Of a DNA stretch of 64,000 nt, positions 1 through 8,501 are shown piece by piece; positions within the stretch are counted from its first letter, which is position 1; each line of letters begins with the position of its first letter. The translations under genes were made by a program, and so were the position numbers. Source of the DNA: Glycomyces niveus (lineage in GTDB: Bacteria; Actinomycetota; Actinomycetes; Mycobacteriales; Micromonosporaceae); the NCBI RefSeq assembly GCF_017592475.1, contig NZ_JAGFNP010000010.1, positions 182,286 through 246,285 of the forward strand, read 5' to 3'. A model generated the notes under the pieces. It was given only the letters and a program-made list of their open reading frames with translations. It ran no database searches and was not told where the DNA came from.

Positions 1-808
1 CGAGCGCCTCGGCCGCAGTCAGCACCGCCCCCGAGTCCAGACGGATCGCGGTCCCGGAGGCCTTGCCCCGGTACAGGTTCAGGCCCACGAGCCGCGCGAT
101 GTAGTCCGTGCGCGGGCGGGCCGTGACCGACTCGGCGTCGCCCTCTTGGACCGCGCGGCCGTCTTCGACCACGACGAGCCGGTCGGCGAGCATGAGCGCG
201 TCCACCGGGTCGTGCGTGACCACGATCGCGGGCCCCGTGTGCTCCGCCAGGTGCCGGTGGAGCTCCGCGCGGGTGTCGAGCCGGGTGCGCGCGTCGAGCG
301 CCGCCAGCGGCTCGTCGAGCAGCAGCAGCGCCGGATCGGCCGCGAGCGCCCGCGCCAGCGCCACCCGCTGCGCCTGTCCGCCCGAGAGCTGCTTGGGGCG
401 GCGTTTCCCGAAGCCGGCCAAGCCGACCCGGTCGAGCCAGGCGGACGCGAGCGCGCGGGCCTCGGCGCGTCCGGTGCCCCGGCGGCGCGGGCCGAACGCG
501 ACGTTGTCGATGGCGGTGAGGTGCGGGAACAGCAGGTAGTCCTGGAAGACGACGCCGATGCGGCGGTCTTCGGGCGGGACTGTGCTGCATGCGGCGCCGT
601 CGAGCACGGCGCCGTTGAGGGCGATGTGCCCGTCCGTCAGCGCTTCGAGTCCGGCGAGCGCTCGCAGGGCCGTGGTCTTGCCCGCGCCGTTGGGGCCGAG
701 GAGGGCGACGGTTTCGCCGGGGGCGACGTGGAGTCGCAGGTCGATGCGGAAGGCGCCGCGTTCGACGACGAGGTGCGCGTCCAGGCCTTCGGGCGTCGTG
801 GCGTTCAT
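1..808 (-). CDS. modC: Molybdate ABC transporter ATP-binding protein ModC (3' end cut by window edge)
   Basis: This is the ATPase of a molybdate importer; it would energise uptake through ModB at the inner face of the membrane. Reading from ATG at 808, the Walker A GPNGAGKTT lies at about residues 38-46. The ABC signature LSGGQ and a Walker B ending in LLDEPLAALD follow. About 269 codons are present before the window ends, and the start of a C-terminal TOBE/Mop-like region is just visible. The start overlaps the modB stop by ATGA, so modA, modB and modC are translated as one unit. The assignment to molybdate rests on the modA and modB neighbours; an ATPase alone could not be told from a sulfate type. 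Confidence 0.9.
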   Translation of the reverse strand, partial: MNATTPEGLDAHLVVERGAFRIDLRLHVAPGETVALLGPNGAGKTTALRALAGLEALTDGHIALNGAVLDGAACSTVPPEDRRIGVVFQDYLLFPHLTAIDNVAFGPRRRGTGRAEARALASAWLDRVGLAGFGKRRPKQLSGGQAQRVALARALAADPALLLLDEPLAALDARTRLDTRAELHRHLAEHTGPAIVVTHDPVDALMLADRLVVVEDGRAVQEGDAESVTARPRTDYIARLVGLNLYRGKASGTAIRLDSGAVLTAAEAL

Positions 809-1626
809 GGGGTGGCCGTCCAGCGGTCGCGGAGCGAGGCGAGCACGATCACCGAGACCGCGAGGAGGATGAGGCTGAGGACGATGGCGGCCTCCAGGTC
901 GGTCTGCAGCGCCAGGTAGACGGCGAGGGGCATTGTCTGGGTGCGGCCGGGGAAGTTGCCGGCGAAGGTGATCGTGGCCCCGAATTCGCCGAGGGCGCGG
1001 GCCCAGCAGAGCACGGCGCCGGCGAGGACGCCGGGGGCGACCATCGGGAGCGTGACGTGGGTGAATACGGTCCAGCGTCCGGCGCCGAGGGTCGCGGCGG
1101 CTTCTTCGAAGCGGAGGTCGGCGCCGCGGAGCGCGCCTTCGACCGAGACGACGAGGAACGGCATCGACACGAACGTCATCGCGAGGATCACTGCGGTGGT
1201 GGTGAACGGGATGGTGATGTCGAACCGGTCGTAGAGCCAGGAGCCGATGATGCCATTGCGGCCGAAGACGAGGAGCAGGGCGACGCCGCCGACGACGGGC
1301 GGGAGGACCAGCGGCACCGTCACGAGGGCGCGCAGGACGCTGCGGCCGGGGAAGTCGCCGCGGGCGAGGAGCCATGCGATGGGGACGCCGAAGAGCAGGG
1401 AGAGCGCGGTCGCGGCGGTGGCGGTGAGGAGCGAGAGCCGCAGGGCGGCGAGCATTTCGGGTTCGGCGAGACGCGCCGGGAGCTCGGCCCAGGGCGTGCG
1501 GGCGAGCAGGCCGGCGAGCGGGAGGATGAGGAACGCCAGGCCGATGACCGCGGGCGCCAGGAGTGCGGCCGGGACGCGGCGGCTTTGACGTTTCCGCTTG
1601 GCGGGCTTGGTGTTGCTCGCAGTCAT
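805..1626 (-). CDS. modB: Molybdate ABC transporter permease ModB
   Basis: This 273-residue integral membrane protein forms the translocation channel of the molybdate importer. It begins with a short basic tail (KPAKRKRQSRR), followed by five or six strongly hydrophobic segments. The cytoplasmic EAA loop is seen as EEAAATLGAGRWTVF, the ModC docking site in this family. Length is normal for ModB permeases. It overlaps modA at its start and modC at its end by ATGA, so the three genes form one operon. Confidence 0.93.
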   Translation of the reverse strand: MTASNTKPAKRKRQSRRVPAALLAPAVIGLAFLILPLAGLLARTPWAELPARLAEPEMLAALRLSLLTATAATALSLLFGVPIAWLLARGDFPGRSVLRALVTVPLVLPPVVGGVALLLVFGRNGIIGSWLYDRFDITIPFTTTAVILAMTFVSMPFLVVSVEGALRGADLRFEEAAATLGAGRWTVFTHVTLPMVAPGVLAGAVLCWARALGEFGATITFAGNFPGRTQTMPLAVYLALQTDLEAAIVLSLILLAVSVIVLASLRDRWTATP

Positions 1627-2369
1627 GGGCGTTGGAATCCGGCGGTTTCGAGGACGGATTGGGCGTCGTCGGAGAGGACGTGGGCGGCGAACGCGGCGGC
1701 GAGTTCCGGGTTCGGGGCGTCTTCGAGCGCGGCGATCGGGTAGGTGTTCAGGGCCGCAGCGGATTCGGGGAACTCGATGCCGTCCACGTCGGTGCCGGCG
1801 GCGATGGCGTCGGTGCGGTAGACGAGGGCGGCGTCGACTTCGCCGAGGAGGAGTCTCTGGAGGGTGGATTTGACGTCGGCCTCGTAGGTGACGGGGGTGA
1901 GCCCGGTGCCGTCGAGCGCGGTCTGGGCGGCGGAGCCGCAGGGGACTTCGGTTGCGCAGGCGGCGAAGTCGAGCCCGGCGAGGTCGCCGAGGCCGGTGAC
2001 GCCGTCAGGGTTGCCTTCGGGGACGGCGATCACGAGTTGGTTGAGGGCGAACGTCTCCGGTTCGGCGGCGGCGCCCGCCTCCACGACTTTGTCCATGTTG
2101 GACTCGTCGGCGGACGCGAAGACGTCGGCGGGCGCCCCCTCGGTGATCTGGGCGGCGAGGTCGGAGGAGCCGGCGAAGTTGAACTCGACCTTGACGCCGT
2201 CGTGCTCGGCCTCGAACTGCGCGCCGATCTCGGTGAAAGCCTCGGTGAGGGACGCGGCGGCGAAGACGGTCACGGTGCCGCCTGTATCGGCTTCGGCGCC
2301 GTTCCCGCACGCGGCGAGCGGGGCGAGGGCGAGCGCGGCGGCTGCGGCGATGATCGTCTTGCGGCGCAT
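1623..2369 (-). CDS. modA: Molybdate-binding lipoprotein ModA
   Basis: This 248-residue solute-binding protein captures molybdate outside the cell and delivers it to ModB. The ATG at 2369 gives MRRK, a hydrophobic stretch and the lipobox LAAC near residue 20, so it is probably a membrane-anchored lipoprotein. The mature part has the ModA pattern: TVFAAASLTEAF near the N terminus, then NFAGSSDLAAQI and GAPADVFASADE. The longer upstream open frame overlaps the regulator and was not used. It lies 23 bases downstream of the TOBE regulator gene and overlaps modB. Confidence 0.95.
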   Translation of the reverse strand: MRRKTIIAAAAALALAPLAACGNGAEADTGGTVTVFAAASLTEAFTEIGAQFEAEHDGVKVEFNFAGSSDLAAQITEGAPADVFASADESNMDKVVEAGAAAEPETFALNQLVIAVPEGNPDGVTGLGDLAGLDFAACATEVPCGSAAQTALDGTGLTPVTYEADVKSTLQRLLLGEVDAALVYRTDAIAAGTDVDGIEFPESAAALNTYPIAALEDAPNPELAAAFAAHVLSDDAQSVLETAGFQRP

Positions 2370-2392
2370 GGGGCTCCGTCCGGTACTGGTGG

Positions 2393-2794
2393 TCAGCGGT
2401 CGACGCGTTCGACGACGACGTTCGTGGACTTGACCACCGCGGTCCCCAGTGAGCCGACCTCGAGCCCGAGTTCGTCCACCGCTTCGCGGCTCATGAGGGA
2501 GACGACCCGGAACGGCCCCACCTGGAGATCGACCTGGGCCATGACCTGGTCTTTGGTGATCGCGGTGACGATGCCGCGCAGGCGGTTGCGCGCCGAGGAG
2601 GAGCCGGCGCCGGCGTCGGGCGCGCTGGCGCGTTCGCGCACGAACGCGGCGAGGTCGGCGCCGGAGATGAGCCGGTGGCCTTGGCCCTGGTCGTCCCGGG
2701 AGGCGGTGAGGCGCCCGGAGTCGATCCAACGGCGGACGGTGTCGGCGGAGACCCCGAGCAGTTCGGCGGCCTCCCCGATGCGGAACGTCGTCAC
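2393..2794 (-). CDS. HTH regulator with TOBE (molybdate-binding-like) domain, first gene of the mod operon
   Basis: This 133-residue protein starts at GTG 2794. Residues about 1-50 form a MerR/excisionase-type winged helix (RIGEAAELLGVSADTVRRWI), followed by a linker of about 15 residues. Residues about 69-133 are a TOBE/Mop domain (NRLRGIVTAITKDQVMAQ and later LGTAVVKSTNVVVERV). TOBE domains of this kind bind molybdate, so the protein is probably a molybdate sensor that controls the transporter behind it. It differs from classical ModE, which has a LysR-like helix-turn-helix and two TOBE copies. Molybdate sensing and autoregulation are inferred from the domains and the 23-base spacing to modA. 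Confidence 0.85.
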   Translation of the reverse strand: MTTFRIGEAAELLGVSADTVRRWIDSGRLTASRDDQGQGHRLISGADLAAFVRERASAPDAGAGSSSARNRLRGIVTAITKDQVMAQVDLQVGPFRVVSLMSREAVDELGLEVGSLGTAVVKSTNVVVERVDR

Positions 2795-2826
2795 ACGGCC
2801 AGCTTAACCTCGCGGATGCAAGGATC

Positions 2827-2848
2827 AATAGACGATAAGACTCGTATT
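2827..2848 (-). promoter_or_regulatory. Possible operator upstream of the mod operon
   Basis: An imperfect inverted repeat, AATAGACGA and TCGTATT around a six-base centre, lies in an AT-richer patch about 30 bases before the regulator start. This is a reasonable place for autoregulation by the TOBE-domain regulator. The match is short, and no known ModE box was recognised with confidence. Confidence 0.3.
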
Positions 2849-2881
2849 CACCAGACTGTTACGTGCGGACCGGCGCAGATG

Positions 2882-3223
2882 CTAGCCCCAGCCGAGTTCG
2901 TGGAGGCGCTCCTCTTCGATGCCGAAGTGGTGGGCGATCTCGTGAACGACCGTGACGGCGACCTCCTCGACGACCTCTTCGGGCGTCGAGCACATGCGCA
3001 GGGTCGGGCCGCGGTAGATGGTGATCGTGTCGGGCAGGACCCCGCCGTACTCCCAGCCCCGGTCGGTCAGCGCCGTGCCCTGGTAGAGGCCCAGCAGCTC
3101 CTTCTCGGGGCCGTCGGGTTCAGCCTCGACCAGGATCACCACGTTGTCGAGCATCGCCATCAGCTCCTGGGGGACCGCGTCCAGCGCGTCCGACACCGCG
3201 TCCTCGAATTCCGCCTCGCCCAT
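2882..3223 (-). CDS. Zincin-like metallopeptidase family protein (DUF1025-like)
   Basis: This protein of about 113 residues belongs to a small actinobacterial family with the zinc-binding motif HEIAHHFGI near its C terminus and the family signatures ELLGLYQGT and ITIYRGPTLRMC. The HExxH histidines and glutamate are intact, so it can probably bind zinc; its substrate is not known. The ATG at 3223 fits the family start. A GTG at 3235 would add four residues and fits equally well, while the ATG at 3307 would run into serS. It is divergent from serS. Confidence 0.85.
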   Translation of the reverse strand: MGEAEFEDAVSDALDAVPQELMAMLDNVVILVEAEPDGPEKELLGLYQGTALTDRGWEYGGVLPDTITIYRGPTLRMCSTPEEVVEEVAVTVVHEIAHHFGIEEERLHELGWG

Positions 3224-3288
3224 ATCGACCGCCACACGCCCACAATATGCGCTCGGGGCCGCGGTGAGCTGGCCGGTAATCTGGTCAC

Positions 3289-4548
3289 GTGATTGATCTG
3301 CGTGCACTGCGAGACAACCCGGACGCCTACCGCGACAGCCAGCGCAAGAGGGGCGCGTCCGTCGGCGCCGTCGACGCCCTCCTCTCCGCGGACGCCGACC
3401 ACCGCAGTGCCCTCCAGTCCTTCGAGACGCTCCGCGCCGAGCAGAAGGGCCTGGGCAAGAAGATCGCGGGCGCCGGCGCGGATGAGAAGCAGGCGCTGCT
3501 TGACCGCACCAAGGTCCTCTCGGAGGAGGTCAAGGCCGCCGAGCTGAAGGTGACGGCGACGGCTGCGGCGTTCGACGCGGCGGGGAAGGCCATCCCGAAC
3601 CTGGTGGCCGAGGGCGCGCCCGCGGGCGGCGAGGACGACTACGTCGTGCTGCGCGAGGTGGGCGAGAAGAAGGCGATCGAGGACCCGAAGGACCACCTCG
3701 AGATCGGCACGGCCCTGGGTCTGCTCGACACCGAGCGGGGCGCGAAGACCTCCGGCGCGCGGTTCTACTACCTGACCGGGGACGGCGCGCTGCTGCAGCT
3801 GGCGATGCTCAACCTCGCGATCCAGCAGGCCGTCGAGACCGGGTTCACCCCGATGATCCCGCCGGTGCTGGTGCGGCCGGAGGCCATGGAGGGCACGGGT
3901 TTCCTCGGCGAGCACGCCGACGAGATCTACTACCTCGAGCGCGACGAGATGTACCTGGTGGGTACCTCGGAGGTGCCGCTCGCGGCGTACCACTCGGGGG
4001 AGAACCTGGGCGAGCTGACGTCGCCGCGGCGGTACGCGGGCTGGTCGTCGTGCTTCCGGCGCGAGGCGGGGTCGTACGGCAAGGACACGCGGGGCATCAT
4101 CCGGGTGCACCAGTTCGACAAGGTCGAGATGTTCTCGTTCTGCCGGCCGGAGGACGCCGCGGCGGAGCACGAGAAGCTGCTGTCCTATGAGGAGCAGATG
4201 CTGCAGAAGATGGAGCTGCCGTACCGGGTCATCGACGTGGCCGCGGGCGACCTGGGCACTTCGGCTTCGCGGAAGTTCGACTGCGAGGCGTGGGTGCCGA
4301 CGCAGGGCCGGTACCGGGAGCTGACGTCGACGTCGAACTGCACGACGTTCCAGGCGCGGCGCCTGAATGTGAAGTACCGCGACGAGCAGGGCAAGAACGC
4401 GGTGGCGGCGACCTTGAACGGGACGCTCGCGACCACGCGCTGGCTTGTGGCGATCCTCGAGAACCACCAGCAGCCGGACGGTTCGGTGGCGGTGCCGAAG
4501 GCGCTGCAGCCGTTCCTGGGCAAGGACGTGATCGAGCCGAAGAAGTAG
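3289..4548 (+). CDS. serS: Seryl-tRNA synthetase
   Basis: This cytoplasmic class II aminoacyl-tRNA synthetase charges tRNA-Ser with serine. Residues about 1-110 form the N-terminal coiled-coil arm that grips the long variable arm of tRNA-Ser. The catalytic domain has the TSEVPLAAYH segment near residue 226, motif 2 FRREAGSYGKDTRG from about 256, and motif 3 NGTLATTRW with its arginine near 384. Length (419 residues) is normal and the start is GTG 3289. A strong terminator follows. Confidence 0.98.
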   Translation: MIDLRALRDNPDAYRDSQRKRGASVGAVDALLSADADHRSALQSFETLRAEQKGLGKKIAGAGADEKQALLDRTKVLSEEVKAAELKVTATAAAFDAAGKAIPNLVAEGAPAGGEDDYVVLREVGEKKAIEDPKDHLEIGTALGLLDTERGAKTSGARFYYLTGDGALLQLAMLNLAIQQAVETGFTPMIPPVLVRPEAMEGTGFLGEHADEIYYLERDEMYLVGTSEVPLAAYHSGENLGELTSPRRYAGWSSCFRREAGSYGKDTRGIIRVHQFDKVEMFSFCRPEDAAAEHEKLLSYEEQMLQKMELPYRVIDVAAGDLGTSASRKFDCEAWVPTQGRYRELTSTSNCTTFQARRLNVKYRDEQGKNAVAATLNGTLATTRWLVAILENHQQPDGSVAVPKALQPFLGKDVIEPKK

Positions 4549-4563
4549 CGCGAGAGCGCGAGC

Positions 4564-4601
4564 GGCCCGCCGATCCTCGGATCGGCGGGCCGTGGGCTTT
4601 T
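4564..4601 (+). terminator. Rho-independent terminator after serS
   Basis: A perfect 13-base stem starting GGCCCGCCGATCC pairs with its complement across a two-base loop. A short T-rich tail (ctttt) follows, 15 bases after the serS stop. Confidence 0.85.
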
Positions 4602-4640
4602 CGGGCGTTTCCGGTTGATTCGGCGACCCGACGAATTTCC

Positions 4641-4679
4641 GGGCCCCCGGTCGACAACCCTGACATACGGGTATGACAG
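4641..4679 (+). repeat. Dispersed intergenic repeat, copy 1
   Basis: Begins GGGCCCCCGGTC, continues with ACAACCCTG and ends in a GGGT-x-x-GACA motif. Copies at 4722 and 55792 share the same order of blocks, and all three are intergenic. The outer C-run and G-run can pair into a weak hairpin. Confidence 0.7.
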
Positions 4680-4721
4680 ACGCGGTGTGTCGCATTTCGC
4701 CGGGCTTCCCTACCAACCTGT

Positions 4722-4761
4722 GGGCCCCCGGTTCAACAACCCTGGCATGGGGGTCCGACAG
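4722..4761 (+). repeat. Dispersed intergenic repeat, copy 2
   Basis: Second copy, in the same orientation as copy 1 and about 80 bases after it. It has GGGCCCCCGG, then ACAACCCTGGCATG and GGGGTCCGACAG. It ends shortly before the DUF488 stop, so it sits in the 3' region between convergent serS and the DUF488 gene. Confidence 0.7.
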
Positions 4762-4770
4762 GAATGAGGG

Positions 4771-5136
4771 TCATTCGGAAAGTTGCTCTTCGAGCCAGGC
4801 TTTGAGGACGAGGGCGTGATTGACGTTCTCGTCCTTGGCGGCGTAGAGGAGGGTGACGGGGCCTGAGCGTGCCGCCTCGAGGAGGGGTTCGGCGCGTTCG
4901 GGGTGGCCGTCGAGTTCGCTGCGGTAGCGGCCGGTGAACTCCTCGAACCGGTCGGCCATGTGGCCGAACCAGATGCGCAGGTTCGGGGACGGCGCGGCGT
5001 CCTGCGCCCAGGTGACCCCGTCGAGGTCCTCCTTGCTGACGCCGCGCGGCCAGAGCCGGTCGACGAGGAAGACCTTGCCGGCCCGCTGCGGGTCCCGCCG
5101 GTAGTCGTAGACGCGTTCGATCGTGATCTCGCCCAT
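4771..5136 (-). CDS. DUF488 family protein
   Basis: This 121-residue protein has family features: an N-terminal YDYRRDPQ, then VDRLWPRGVSK, followed by WFGH and a C-terminal LLYAAKDENVNHA. The family is widespread in bacteria and has no established biochemical role. The ATG at 5136 fits the usual family N terminus; a start at 5199 would add a poorly conserved leader. It is convergent with serS and divergent from the HAD genes. Confidence 0.88.
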   Translation of the reverse strand: MGEITIERVYDYRRDPQRAGKVFLVDRLWPRGVSKEDLDGVTWAQDAAPSPNLRIWFGHMADRFEEFTGRYRSELDGHPERAEPLLEAARSGPVTLLYAAKDENVNHALVLKAWLEEQLSE

Positions 5137-5267
5137 GGGGGAACCGTATGCCGCAGAGCCGCCCCGATGGGTGGGTTTGGTGTGATTGCAGGTCGTCATG
5201 AGCGCGGCGGCGTGCGTTCAAACGCCCGGTACCCCCGTGTTCACCCGGGCGGGGCTACGGTTGGAGC

Positions 5268-6116
5268 GTGTCATCCTCCGCCCCGGCCGCGCCCCGCACC
5301 GAACCCCCGAAGCTCGTCGCCGTCGACCTCGATGGAACGGTCGTGGACTACCACGGCCCGCGGGCGACGGTGCCCAGCCGCGCGGTGATCGACGCCCTGC
5401 AGGCCGTGCGCGACGCGGGCGTGCCGGTCGCGGTCGTCACCGGCCGCGCCATCTGGGGCGCGGTGCGCACCGCCGAGGACCTGGGGCTCGACGAGGGGTT
5501 CGCGTCCGCCTCGCACGGCGCCGGCGAATACGACCTGGGCGCCCGCGCGATCACGCACCAGCACACCGTCGACGCCGCGATCGCGGTCGAGGCGCTCATC
5601 GCCTCGGACCCGGCCGTCGAGTTCGCCGTCGAATGGGACCTCGACGGCTGGCGGCACACCAAGGGCTTCCGCCGCGACTTCCCCGCCCGGTGGGCCGGGG
5701 AGATCACCGTCGAGGAGCTCGTCTCGCGCCCGGCCCCGCGCCTGGTGGCGCGCGTGGACTCGAACAACCGGTACGGCGGGGCCGAGCGGTGCCCGCAGGC
5801 GATGCGCCTCGCCGCGGGTGCGGCGCTCGACGCCGCGGACTACCACGTCGAGGTCGGCTACAACGGCTGGGTCGACATCGGACCGCCCGGAGTCAGCAAG
5901 GCCACGGGCATCGCCCGTATCGCGGCCCGCTACGGCGTATCATCGTCCGACACCGTCGTGTTCGGCGACGCCCACAACGACCTGACCATGTTCGCGTGGG
6001 CGGGCTGGTCGGTGGCGATGGGGCAGGCGGTCCCCGAAGTGCGGGCCGCGGCCGACGAGGTCGCCCCTTCGGTGTGGGAGGACGGGGTGGCGAAGGTGCT
6101 GGCGCGGTGGTTCTGA
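5268..6116 (+). CDS. HAD-superfamily hydrolase (Cof/IIB-like)
   Basis: This 282-residue predicted cytoplasmic phosphatase starts at GTG 5268. HAD motif I is VDLDGTVVDY with the nucleophile at about D20 and the acid at D22. Motif II is the VVTGR threonine, and the metal-binding motif IV is FGDAHNDLTM near residue 230. The middle of the protein is a IIB-type cap. Sugar phosphates or similar small phosphoesters are usual substrates of this class, but the substrate here is unknown. It is followed 32 bases later by a second, related HAD gene; the two are probably co-transcribed. Confidence 0.9.
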   Translation: MSSSAPAAPRTEPPKLVAVDLDGTVVDYHGPRATVPSRAVIDALQAVRDAGVPVAVVTGRAIWGAVRTAEDLGLDEGFASASHGAGEYDLGARAITHQHTVDAAIAVEALIASDPAVEFAVEWDLDGWRHTKGFRRDFPARWAGEITVEELVSRPAPRLVARVDSNNRYGGAERCPQAMRLAAGAALDAADYHVEVGYNGWVDIGPPGVSKATGIARIAARYGVSSSDTVVFGDAHNDLTMFAWAGWSVAMGQAVPEVRAAADEVAPSVWEDGVAKVLARWF

Positions 6117-6148
6117 ACGCCATGGCGGGCGACGACGGAGGAGGACGC

Positions 6149-6976
6149 ATGATCCAACTGGACCGAGTACCCCGACTGGTGGCGACGGACCTCGACGGTA
6201 CCGTCGTCCGCTCCGACGAGACCGTGTCGCCGCGCACGCTGGCCGCGCTGAAGCGCCTGGCCGCCGCGGGCGTCATCCTGGTCGGCGCCACCGGGCGCGG
6301 GCCGCGGCTGCTCGAGCTGTGCCGCAACGACGTGCCTTCCGCGGACTTCCTCGTGCTCGGGCAGGGCGCGTTCGTCTACGAGTGCCGCTACGACGACACG
6401 GTCGTGCAGCTCGCGGACCGCTCCGTCGAGGGCGAGGTGCTGCACCAGGCGCTGCGCCTCATCGAGGCCGAGGTCGGGCCCGTGCGCGCGCTCGCCGAGC
6501 CCGCCGACCCCGACCGGCACATCACCGGCGACCCCATGCCCGACTGGCCGTGGACCGCCGTCACCCTCGAGACCGCGCCCCGCGACGTGGCCTTCCACGG
6601 GCCGATGGTCAAGGGCTACTTCGTGTCCGACGTCTACACCGGCCCCGAGCTGCTGGTCGCCGCGAAGGACGTCATCGACCCCTCGCTCGTCACCGTCACC
6701 GAGTCCGGCGTGGGCATGCTCGAGGTCTGCCCGGTCGGCGTCACCAAGGCCGCCGGCATCCAGGTCGTGCTCGACAAGTTCGGCATCGACTGGGCCGACG
6801 TGCTCGTCTTCGGCGACGCCACCAACGACCTGAGCATGATGGAGGCCGCCGGGCACTCCGTCGCGATGCCCAACGGGCACCCGTGGGTCCAGGCCGCCGC
6901 CACCGAGATCGCGCCCGCGGGCAACAACGACGACGGCGTCGCCCAGTACATCGAGGCGCTCCTCGAACTCCTGTAG
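6149..6976 (+). CDS. HAD-superfamily hydrolase (Cof/IIB-like), tandem paralogue
   Basis: This 275-residue protein has motif I VATDLDGTVVRSDE with D14 and D16 as nucleophile and acid, motif II GATGRGPRLL and motif IV VFGDATNDLSMMEA. The start at ATG 6149 is favoured by the ribosome-binding site GGAGGAGG five bases upstream; the open frame extends further but has no better start. It resembles the gene just upstream, suggesting an old tandem duplication. Substrate unknown. Confidence 0.92.
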   Translation: MIQLDRVPRLVATDLDGTVVRSDETVSPRTLAALKRLAAAGVILVGATGRGPRLLELCRNDVPSADFLVLGQGAFVYECRYDDTVVQLADRSVEGEVLHQALRLIEAEVGPVRALAEPADPDRHITGDPMPDWPWTAVTLETAPRDVAFHGPMVKGYFVSDVYTGPELLVAAKDVIDPSLVTVTESGVGMLEVCPVGVTKAAGIQVVLDKFGIDWADVLVFGDATNDLSMMEAAGHSVAMPNGHPWVQAAATEIAPAGNNDDGVAQYIEALLELL

Positions 6977-7171
6977 GGCCACAAGGACACGGTCGGTGTC
7001 GGGTTCCTGACAGGACGGCCGGGAGCTGTTGCGCGCCAGACCCTCCGGCCCTAAGCTCCCATGTGGTGGGGACCACGGAGTCGGTGTCGATGGTGGGCGC
7101 AGCGGAGACATGCCGCGCCGCGATACGACAGGGCTTCGACGACCGTGCTGCCGCACCCCCAGGAGTTCCGC

Positions 7172-8389
7172 ATGTCCAGCACCGAAGGCGCCACCGACGA
7201 AGCCCTCCCGTACGGCATGCCGTACGAGCGCGAGACCCGCTACGACCCGCCCGCCGGGCTCATGGCGTTGCAGGACAGGCCCATGCGCCCCATCCGCTAC
7301 TACCCGGATGGCGCCGAGGGCTGGCTCGTCACCGGCCACGCCGAAGGCCGCAAGGTCCTCGCGGACCCCCGGTTCGTCACCGGCGAGCGGTTCACCCACT
7401 CGCCCACCGAGCTCCCGCACGTCTTCGTCTCCATCACCGAGCAGGTCCCGCCGGGGTTCTTCCTCTTCTACGACCCTCCCGAGCACACCCGTCTGCGCCG
7501 CAAGGTGACCGGCGTGTTCACCGTCAAGCGCATGAAGGACCTTGAGCCGCGCATCGAGGCCATCGTCGACGACCGCATCGCCGCGATGAGGGCGAATGGG
7601 AATGAGGCCGACCTCGTGCGCGACTTCGCGCTCCCCGTGCCCTCGCTCGTCATCTGCGAGATGCTCGGCGTCCCCTACGAGGACCGGGACGCCTTCCAGG
7701 AGAACTCGGCAACGATGCTCGATCTCTCGCTGTCCGTGGAGGACCGCAACAAGGCGATGGGCGCGATCTTCGCCTACCTCATGCAGCTCGTGCCCGCCAA
7801 GCGCGCCGCACCCGGCGACGACATGCTCAGCGCCCTCGCCGCCGATGAGGAGCTGCACGAGTCCGAAGCGGCCGGCGTCGCCCTGATCCTCCTGGTCGCC
7901 GGGCACGAGACGACCGCGAACATGCTCGCCCTGGGCACCTTCGCGCTACTCGAGCACCCCGACCAGCTGGCGCGGTTCCGCGCCGGACCCGAGACCGCGC
8001 CCCACGCCGTCGAAGAGTTGCTGCGGTACCTGACGGTGGCGCACAACGGGATCATGCGCATCGCCAAGGAGGACGCCGAGATCGACGGACAGCTCATCAA
8101 GGCCGGGCAGCACGTCACCGTGGCCCTCCAGGCCGCCAACCGCGACCCGCGCAAGTACGAGCTGCCCTGCGAACTCGACCTCGACCGGGACGCCCAGGGG
8201 CACTTGGCGTTCGGGCACGGAGTGCATCAGTGCGTGGGCCAGCAGCTCGCCCGCGTCGAGATGCGGATCGGGTTCGCCAAGCTCTTCGCGGCCTTCCCCG
8301 ACCTGCGCCTCGCCGTCCCCTCCGGGGACATTCCGATGCGCAGCGAGATGAACGTGTACGGGGTCCACACCCTGCCCGTCGCCTGGTGA
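7172..8389 (+). CDS. Cytochrome P450
   Basis: This 405-residue soluble bacterial P450 would hydroxylate or epoxidise a small organic substrate using electrons from a ferredoxin. The I-helix oxygen-binding motif AGHETT begins near residue 243. The K-helix EELLRY is present, and the haem-ligand motif FGHGVHQCVGQ places the cysteine near residue 354. The ATG at 7172 follows AGGAG by 6 bases and gives the normal length. No ferredoxin is adjacent; the ferredoxin at 13.35 kb could serve it. It clearly resembles the P450 at 12.1 kb, for example in TRLRRKxTGVFTVKRMK. Confidence 0.96.
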   Translation: MSSTEGATDEALPYGMPYERETRYDPPAGLMALQDRPMRPIRYYPDGAEGWLVTGHAEGRKVLADPRFVTGERFTHSPTELPHVFVSITEQVPPGFFLFYDPPEHTRLRRKVTGVFTVKRMKDLEPRIEAIVDDRIAAMRANGNEADLVRDFALPVPSLVICEMLGVPYEDRDAFQENSATMLDLSLSVEDRNKAMGAIFAYLMQLVPAKRAAPGDDMLSALAADEELHESEAAGVALILLVAGHETTANMLALGTFALLEHPDQLARFRAGPETAPHAVEELLRYLTVAHNGIMRIAKEDAEIDGQLIKAGQHVTVALQAANRDPRKYELPCELDLDRDAQGHLAFGHGVHQCVGQQLARVEMRIGFAKLFAAFPDLRLAVPSGDIPMRSEMNVYGVHTLPVAW

Positions 8390-8456
8390 CCGGCCCGCAC
8401 CCGGCACCGGGCAACGGCCGTGCGGTCGCTCAATTGTCCTTAAAGGACTCGTAAAC

Positions 8457-8500
8457 GCGCGGTCGGGACGCCGTTCCACCAGCGGAGGTCCCGGCCGCGC
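8457..8500 (+). terminator. Hairpin between convergent P450 and ABC-F genes
   Basis: A 13-base stem GCGCGGTCGGGAC pairs with GTCCCGGCCGCGC with one G-T wobble. It ends one base before the ABC-F stop, so it can serve both converging transcripts. Confidence 0.6.
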
Positions 8501-8501
8501 T

